Assembly: GCF_050908995.1 (NCBI RefSeq)
Contig: NC_135119.1
Span: 19,063,001-19,127,000, forward strand
DNA length: 64,000 nt
Direction of reading: 5' to 3'
From: Andrena cerasifolii
Lineage: Eukaryota; Arthropoda; Insecta; Hymenoptera; Andrenidae
A program made the translations under genes and the position numbers. The notes beneath the pieces were generated by a model. That model did no database searches. It was not told where the DNA came from and saw nothing but the letters and a program-made list of their open reading frames with translations. This document shows, one piece after another, positions 57,685 to 64,000 of the stretch. Every line of letters starts with the position of its first letter. Within the stretch, counting starts at the first letter, position 1.

Positions 57685-58994
57685 AGAATAAAATTCAACT
57701 TCCTTTTCTTCTTACAACGCCCCTTGGGGGTGCCAGAGCTCCACTGGTTTAGCTTTCGTATAGAAACCACAGTGGCAAGACAAACTGTCATTTATTACAT
57801 CGATCTGTTATAGAATATTTTTTTAATTAGTATTATTTAAGGAATCGTAAGCTGGATAAATACAGAACAGAAAGCACACTGTGATTTTTATATAACTATT
57901 TCCACTGAACGGTTTAAGGTTTCAACTTCAGATGTACCTACCCCACAACATTCCCAGTAAATCTGTTTCTCACAACTTTAACTTTTTCAGAGCAAGATAA
58001 ACGTCCCTGTTTAACTAGAACACTTTTCTACTTTCTAGAAAATAAAAGTTCCTTCTTTGCACAAAAATGTATGGAACAGAAGTTTCGGTTAATACACTGA
58101 ATTTTATAACAGTTTTCCCGTAACAGACAGGATAATAGTCATAAAGTTACAGTTACCTCACGACTCATTGAAAATTCTAACAGCTTAATTAGACCTCTGG
58201 TAGCTACAGCTTTGAGGTTTCAGAGGAAGAGATTTAACAGTTTTCTGGAAGATAAGGTTTCCAGAGCTCCCGTTCGGAAACCTCAAAGCTGTACACTTTG
58301 GGACTCTGGCAGCTTTTACCACCTCGATATATCCCTTCTATACGCGCACGGAGGATCAAACAGCGCGGCAGTGTCGGGGAGCGCGTGAAAGGGTGAGGAT
58401 AGAGAAAAGAGCAAGTATCTCCGCGGAGTAATCGGATGGCGGGAGGCCCCATTTATGATGTTTATTAGATTCCGTTAAGACGTCTGTTATTACGGTACGT
58501 AAATAAAGGGGGAAAGGAGCAGCGCCCCGTGCTGCGCAGAGGGGTGGCAGGAATGCGGCGAAAATAATGAAATAAAGGACAATGAAGTGGCAGGTACAAT
58601 AGCCAATAGGACCTACGACGTACGAGACCCAGCAAGGCGGTGCGGCACAAAGGTGGCTGGAAAACGGAGGCTGCAGCCGAGGGGGGTAGCCGTGGCGGGC
58701 TAAATGCAGTGGGCGTGTTCCCATTACTTTCATTATTTTCTGTCATAGGGGTTCGGCACCGATATGCGCGGCATAGGGTGCTGCACCGAGGCTGGTAAGC
58801 GGCCAGAGGACAACTCGAAATCCTACCTGCCCGGCGCCGTCCTGCGTCCAGGCGACGCGAACAACCACGAGGGCCAACCTTAACGTTAATTAGACAGGCT
58901 GCCTCGAAATGATTAAGGGATCAGCTACTTAGGCGACTTTAATCGCTCGCCGCGGTATCGGACGCTTCAAGAGGGAGGGGGGGTTAATTATAAC
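57685..58994. other. Non-coding, no gene seen
   Basis: No recognisable exon. It contains a small hairpin at 58205-58293 and a CpG-richer part at 58360-58930. Confidence 0.35.
58205..58293. repeat. Short inverted repeat, 17-bp perfect stem
   Basis: TACAGCTTTGAGGTTTC at 58205-58221 pairs perfectly with 58277-58293. The 55-base loop holds a second stem, TCTGGAA with TTCCAGA. The overall size is in the range of a miRNA precursor, but stem length and pairing pattern do not prove it. Confidence 0.55.
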
Positions 58995-59567
58995 TAGGGA
59001 ATACAATCTCGCGATCCCAGCTGTGTTTTGGATTCCAAAAATTCCTGGGATTTGATGCAACTGATCCAGAGAATTTAGGGATTTTTGAAAATATGACATA
59101 CTTTATGGACAACTGAGAAATAGAAAAATAAACAGAATAAATCAACGTAGTCATTGCATAATAATCAGAATGATTCGTTTAGAAAAATAATATTAAGTCG
59201 CATATAACTAACTAAAGTATGTTTGATTTTAGAATATTCTCATCTTCCGCTATTTTAAAATCGCGCGATTTGCGAAGCGCAACTTATTGTCTGAAAATAT
59301 GTGAAGTCGATAGGAAACTTTTTCGTTTGCATTTCTAAAAATCTTCGTAATGGTTTATTGATGTTACATATTTATTCAGACTTTATTATTCTGCGTTGCT
59401 CTACTGTTTTTTTTTATTGTTGGCAATGATTTTAGTTTATGTTTCAGACTAATGGTGGAAAGTAAGTTTGTTTACTTTAAAGAAAGATTTGGAATTTTTA
59501 CACAAAATAAAAAATTTAATTATTAGTCTGAAATGATAGTAAATAATGACCGGGATTGTATTCTCTA
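58995..59567. mobile_element. hAT-like element with perfect 8-bp duplication, 573 bp
   Basis: Inverted termini TAGGGAATACAATCTCG and, from the right, TAGAGAATACAATCCCG. Identical 8-bp flanks ATTATAAC at 58987-58994 and 59568-59575. Class call hAT from the 8-bp duplication and TAGGG-type ends, similar to the element at 43155-43557. No transposase frame is visible. Confidence 0.85.
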
Positions 59568-59913
59568 ATTATAACACTCAGGGTGGGAAGTTCTGTTTCT
59601 CTTTCCTCGATGGCAATGAATGTGCGGTAAGATCGTTATTTCGATAAAATAGTTTTGGAAAATTGGGGTTCGGTGTAATGTAAGGACATTGTGAAAGTAT
59701 GTATTATAGCAATGTGGTAAGGTTTGTGTTCGTGAGGTCATCGTGGAAATGGTGCAAGAGTGTGGCTTCAGGAGTTTGTCTACTTTGGCTGTTCACATAC
59801 TGATAATACTACTGTGGTGCGTCACCTACGTTCATGGTCGATGGAAACATTAAATTTTGGGAATAGGTCAGTGATTTTTTTTGTTTCTTGAAGAATACAG
59901 ATGAGAGAATTAA

Positions 59914-60648
59914 GGGGGAACAATACCTTGAAGCCCGGAAAATAGTGCAATTTTTTTGAATTTTTTGTTCGATATCCATACTTCGTAGGAAAGTCATTGA
60001 TATGGGGTTTAAATGCGCATGTAGCGGACAGTATTTTAGAATTTTTATGTGACAAAATATACAGTTTTAATCAAGTTACAGAGGTCGCCGTAGAGCGCGA
60101 CTCGTCGAACACGATCTGATGATTTCCCACATTATTCGCGTCGCGTTCATCAGAGAAAAGAAGGGAGAGCATTCTTTTAATCTATATTAATATATTTACA
60201 CTTAAGCGTACGGAAATTTAATTACAATAATTTTTGGAGAAATGACGGAGCTTAAAGGGGAAAGTTCTAAAATTTCGAGTCAGTTTAAGAAAAAAATCAA
60301 TATATTTTGGGGTGGAAAAAATAGTAAAAATAATTTATTTTTAATTTCCGTACGCTTAACTGTAACTATATTAATATAGATTAGAAAAATGCTCTCCTTT
60401 ATTTTCTCAGATGAACGCGATGTGAATAAAGTGGGAAACCATCAGATCGTGTTCGACGCGTCGCGCTCTACGGCGACCTCTATAACTTGATTAAAACTGT
60501 ACATTTTGCCACACAAAAATTCTAAAATACTGTCCACTACATGCACATTTAAACCCGATATCAATGACTTTCCTACGAAGTATGAATATCTAACAAAAAA
60601 ATTTTAAAAAATTGCACTTTCTTCCGTGCATCAAGGTGTTGTTCCCCC
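59914..60648. mobile_element. TTAA-bounded foldback element, 735 bp
   Basis: TTAA at 59910-59913 and 60649-60652. Left end GGGGGAACAATACCTTGAAG; right end inverted GGGGGAACAACACCTTGATG. Arms pair for about 300 bp, including CGACTCGTCGAACACGATCT and TTTCCTACGAAGTATG blocks. Ends resemble those of the element at 35966-36451. Confidence 0.8.
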
Positions 60649-60652
60649 TTAA

Positions 60653-61552
60653 GTCACAGGCTGCTGGTGGTGGTGAATCAACAACAGTCAACGATTTCAA
60701 TTCAGTCATAAGTCACAGAATCACTGTCTAAATCCTAAGTACCATAAAGCAATCAACAAAATTATGTTTCAGGAGTTGAATTTGTAAAAAACGAACAGAA
60801 AAATTCCTCGCGATGCTCTCAGGCATACGCTATTATGTCAATAATGAAACTGATGCTATAAATTCCTTTACCACTAACCTGGCTGAACGCAGGACGCGCG
60901 CATGACGGTCGAATGGCAGTTTTTCGCACAAATTTCGAGCGTGTGACTCGCACACCATCCGAAACTCAACTGACTGAACAGCAGCAGCTCGATGATCGTA
61001 TTCTTAAACACAGGCCTGTAATTTCGTCGGTTCTCTTCGAAAGCGCGTATACTTATCTTCTAGGAAACGGCACCCCGCGGCCAGGCGTCCGTGGGCTGCG
61101 CGTATCTGTAAACAAAAAATGGAATCGCGAGCCTCGTAACTAGTCGTAAACGCTCCCGAGTGTTTCGTGCCCCTAAAACCGGCCTGGAAATTCACGTCGA
61201 GCGCTCAATTGAACCTATTACCGGTCATAAAGTGCATAACACGAAACAGTATGTCGTTGGTACATCAAAGGGGGGAGTTATAATACGAGAAGGGTGGCCC
61301 ACGCCTACCTTCTAATCCCAGCAAATCAAATTACTTTCACTAGCGGATAAGATCTATGAATCGCCCCCACAAAGGATCAATGGAACTTTACAATCGAGCA
61401 TAGCGACGTGATCGCAGATATGAGGGGCTGCGAGAATTCGTTAAATGACGAGACAATGCTTTATGTCATTAAACGTTTACTTTGCTGTTGCAGTGAAGTG
61501 TCCACGAAGCAACGAATTTTTGCAGAAGCGAAGGGAATATATGCAAATTCGA
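60653..61552. other. Non-coding between two TTAA elements
   Basis: No gene or defined repeat recognised in 900 bp. A 76-codon open frame at 60913-61143 has no recognisable similarity. Confidence 0.35.
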
Positions 61553-61556
61553 TTAA

Positions 61557-62281
61557 GAGGACGTTCCGGTCCAAAAATGCCCATAAATCGATTTTTTTTT
61601 ATTTCATTTTTCGAATGTTCAACATTTTACGAATACGCGTTTAAAAGGATTTCTTGAATTAAACGAACTTCAGTAGCGGCGAATGCGTGGGTAAAACCCG
61701 GTCACGCGGCACTGACGTACCTAAAACTTTAAACGCGTTTTTCTCGAAACAGGTTCTTCTAATCTGTGGGACTAATATCTCGAAAAGTTATTATCCGATT
61801 CGATTGAAACTTTTTTTATATTGAAGGATATACTTCTATGCAGTGGATAAACCTCTTGCATTTTAAACATTTTGAAAATTTGTATTTTTCAAAGCCGTTG
61901 AAAGCACGAAAAATATAGGAAAAAAGTGACTTCAAATTTCAAGTGTCGTTATTTTGTCAAAAATTTCACTTTTTGCCATTTTCAATGCTCCGTTCACTAG
62001 GGAATTTAATACCCATCATACCCTGGCATTATTTCTTATTTCAGACCAATGATTTAGGTGCTACACGTCTCACCGTTTTGCATGAATTTTTTTACGCCTT
62101 CACTTCGACGAACGCCCACTGCCATTTTCAATGATTAATTACCTAAAAAAAAATATATTTCTATAGATTAAGATAATCTTAATACAATGCAAAAAGTCCC
62201 ATTAAATTATCTGTGCTAGTTTTCCTTTAATTAATTCCTAAAGATCGCCTATTTTTATGGGCTCTAGACCGGAACATCCCC
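61557..62281. mobile_element. TTAA-bounded foldback element, family member 2
   Basis: TTAA at 61553-61556 and 62282-62285. Left end GAGGACGTTCCGGTCCAAAA (one early substitution); right end inverted GGGGATGTTCCGGTCTAGAG. Interior blocks such as AAAACGCGTTTAAAG and TATCCGATTCGA match the element at 54462-55194 in inverted order, so both are copies of one family. Confidence 0.75.
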
Positions 62282-62285
62282 TTAA

Positions 62286-64000
62286 ATACACAAAAACCCT
62301 GTACACTGGTAAATCACCCTCGAAATTTAATTACGTATGTAATATTGTATATTAATAACATCACATACACATCTTACATACTATTCACGTACAACCCTTC
62401 AATAAATTGTACGCACCACAAAAATTTCAATTCGTAATCACCAAGGGAGGACAATTAAGGGTGCGAAAGTTTGAAAAAAAAGTCGACTCGAGCAGGACTG
62501 AATATGAGAAAACTGTAAGCCGAGGGGGTTAAAATCATTCGTGGGGGTTAAAAGTTTGTAAGCAGCGGTTTAGAGACAGTGGTAGTTTGCTTTCGTCGTG
62601 GAGCAATGGGGCGGACGGTTGCCCCGGGTAGATTTATTCGGAGGGTTCGCTGAGACCCGTGGATTGACACGCGGCGACGTCTTGACAGCTTGTTAGGCTA
62701 ACGGTTGGGCGCTGTTCATCGAACACGATGCGCTTGAGCCTCTTTAGCGCTCTTTAGCCTGACATTTCGCTTCTGATCAAACGTTATACCATTGTCTGCC
62801 CCATGCGCCCGCGTTGCCACGGGAGAGAGGAACGGTTTCCAACGAATCCGACGTGCTTTCTTCTTCCTTTCCCTCTACGTTCCCCGAAACGCGTAAAACG
62901 CGAGTATAAAAATACTTCAGCGATGGACGAGGACTTTGGGAGCGCGGGGGTTCTCAGCATTCGGGAAGTTGGAAGTTCCAAGGGTGATATGGGGGTGTAG
63001 ATTTTTTTTAAACATCTTGGAGGCTTGCACAGAGTCCGGGGTGACTGAGACTCTAAAAATCTCGAAGATTTCAACGTTCGATACCTAGTGTAGATACCTA
63101 GGACCTTGAATGACACTGAAACCCCCAAGTTCTCCAGATGTACTGGAGCCTCTGAAGTTTCAAGGGCTCTTGGATCTTCCGGAACCTGAAGCATCACTTG
63201 TGTTATGAGTAATAGAAGAAATGTTATTAGAACCACCAAGTCCAAACTACCTGACTATTCAAAAGTGGCAAACAGGAAGCTTAACAGACCGTATCCAAAA
63301 AAGTCACCCCTTCCATGATAGTCTCACTCGAAGGGTGCAGTAAATCTGAGTCGATCTGAAAACAATGCAACCTGCCGTCGATCGCAGAGCAAGAAGGAAG
63401 GGAGAAGGACACAGGAGTGGGCGAGTCAGCCTCCCCCTGTCGAAATCTCGAGAGCCGGAGGAAGGATCAGGATCGACGAGCAGGAGGATATTTCGCGGCG
63501 GTGGGGACATTACTGCCCACGTGCCGTTTAACTTGATCACCCTGGGCAATCTGGCCTCATTTCAACCTCCGGTTAAATAACATTGTCGACGACCCTGCGG
63601 GGGCGTTCTGATTCGATTTGCACACTGTGAAAGCGTGCTTGCCAGAGAGCCAGCGCGAAGGAAGAGAGGAGCTTGACGATCGGAGGGCAGACAGAAAACA
63701 ACTAACAAAAGGAAGAAAAAAAAAGGGCGAGAGAACAGAGTGGCGGGAGGGTGAAATTGTGTATCGCTGCTATCTCTCGAAGTACGTTCTGCGAATTATT
63801 AAAAAAGGATATTGATTCCGGAACGCTCAGCGTTCATGGAAAAGTGTACGGAAATCTCGAACGGAAAGGAATATGGTTCGCAGAAGAAATATGAGGAAGA
63901 ATGCTTCTTCCTTGAGAGTTTATACCGAAGGGTTGATCTGCAGCCTAGAGTCTACACTAAACTTATAAACACTACGACAATAATATATCAAAATTAATTG
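62286..64000. other. Non-coding right edge, no gene confirmed
   Basis: No recognisable domain. A minus-strand open frame at 62784-63245 (153 codons) begins with a hydrophobic, signal-like stretch (MDLVVLITFLLLLITQ) but then runs into low-complexity Pro/Leu/Arg sequence and has no known relative. The last kilobase is purine-rich. Confidence 0.35.

Overview
The window is nuclear DNA of an insect, most likely a hymenopteran (ant, bee or wasp). The genes have many short exons separated by GT-AG introns. An FBXL3-type and a PKNOX/PREP-type gene are present, both of which to my knowledge are absent from Drosophila. AT-rich non-coding DNA alternates with CpG-rich blocks. The species cannot be fixed from the sequence alone.

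Five genes can be assembled exon by exon with matching splice phases. From left to right they are: (1) the C-terminal part of an FBXL3-like cryptochrome-binding F-box/LRR protein (minus, 2248-3449, 5' end unresolved); (2) nicastrin, the gamma-secretase subunit, in eight exons (plus, 8548-11276, 648 aa); (3) a PKNOX/PREP-class TALE homeobox gene in five coding exons (minus, 18099-22093, 441 aa); (4) an LRR type I membrane protein in six exons (plus, 30025-35077, 507 aa); (5) brain-specific homeobox bsh/BSX in three exons (plus, 40788-52664, 280 aa), whose second intron is 10.6 kb. FBXL3 and nicastrin are divergent; nicastrin and PKNOX are convergent. I see no pathway joining the five; each acts separately (clock protein turnover, intramembrane proteolysis, TALE transcription, cell-surface recognition, neural fate).

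Most of the remaining DNA that can be explained is non-autonomous transposons. Eleven inverted-repeat elements are each bounded by TTAA, most with termini starting GGGG, as expected of piggyBac-type MITEs. Two pairs of them abut and share one TTAA. There are four hAT-like elements (three with perfect 8-bp target duplications), one Harbinger-like MITE, three small Helitrons inserted between A and T, a mariner relic, and several large palindromes of unassigned class (0.6-1 kb). The bsh second intron and the 54-62 kb flank are the densest regions.

The points I rate highest are: the FBXL3-like protein ends in Cys where mammalian FBXL3 ends in the Trp that enters the cryptochrome FAD pocket; nine perfect CACGTG E-boxes lie within 2.7 kb upstream of that clock-related gene; and the TTAA-bounded element swarm. 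No rRNA, tRNA or CRISPR array was recognised.
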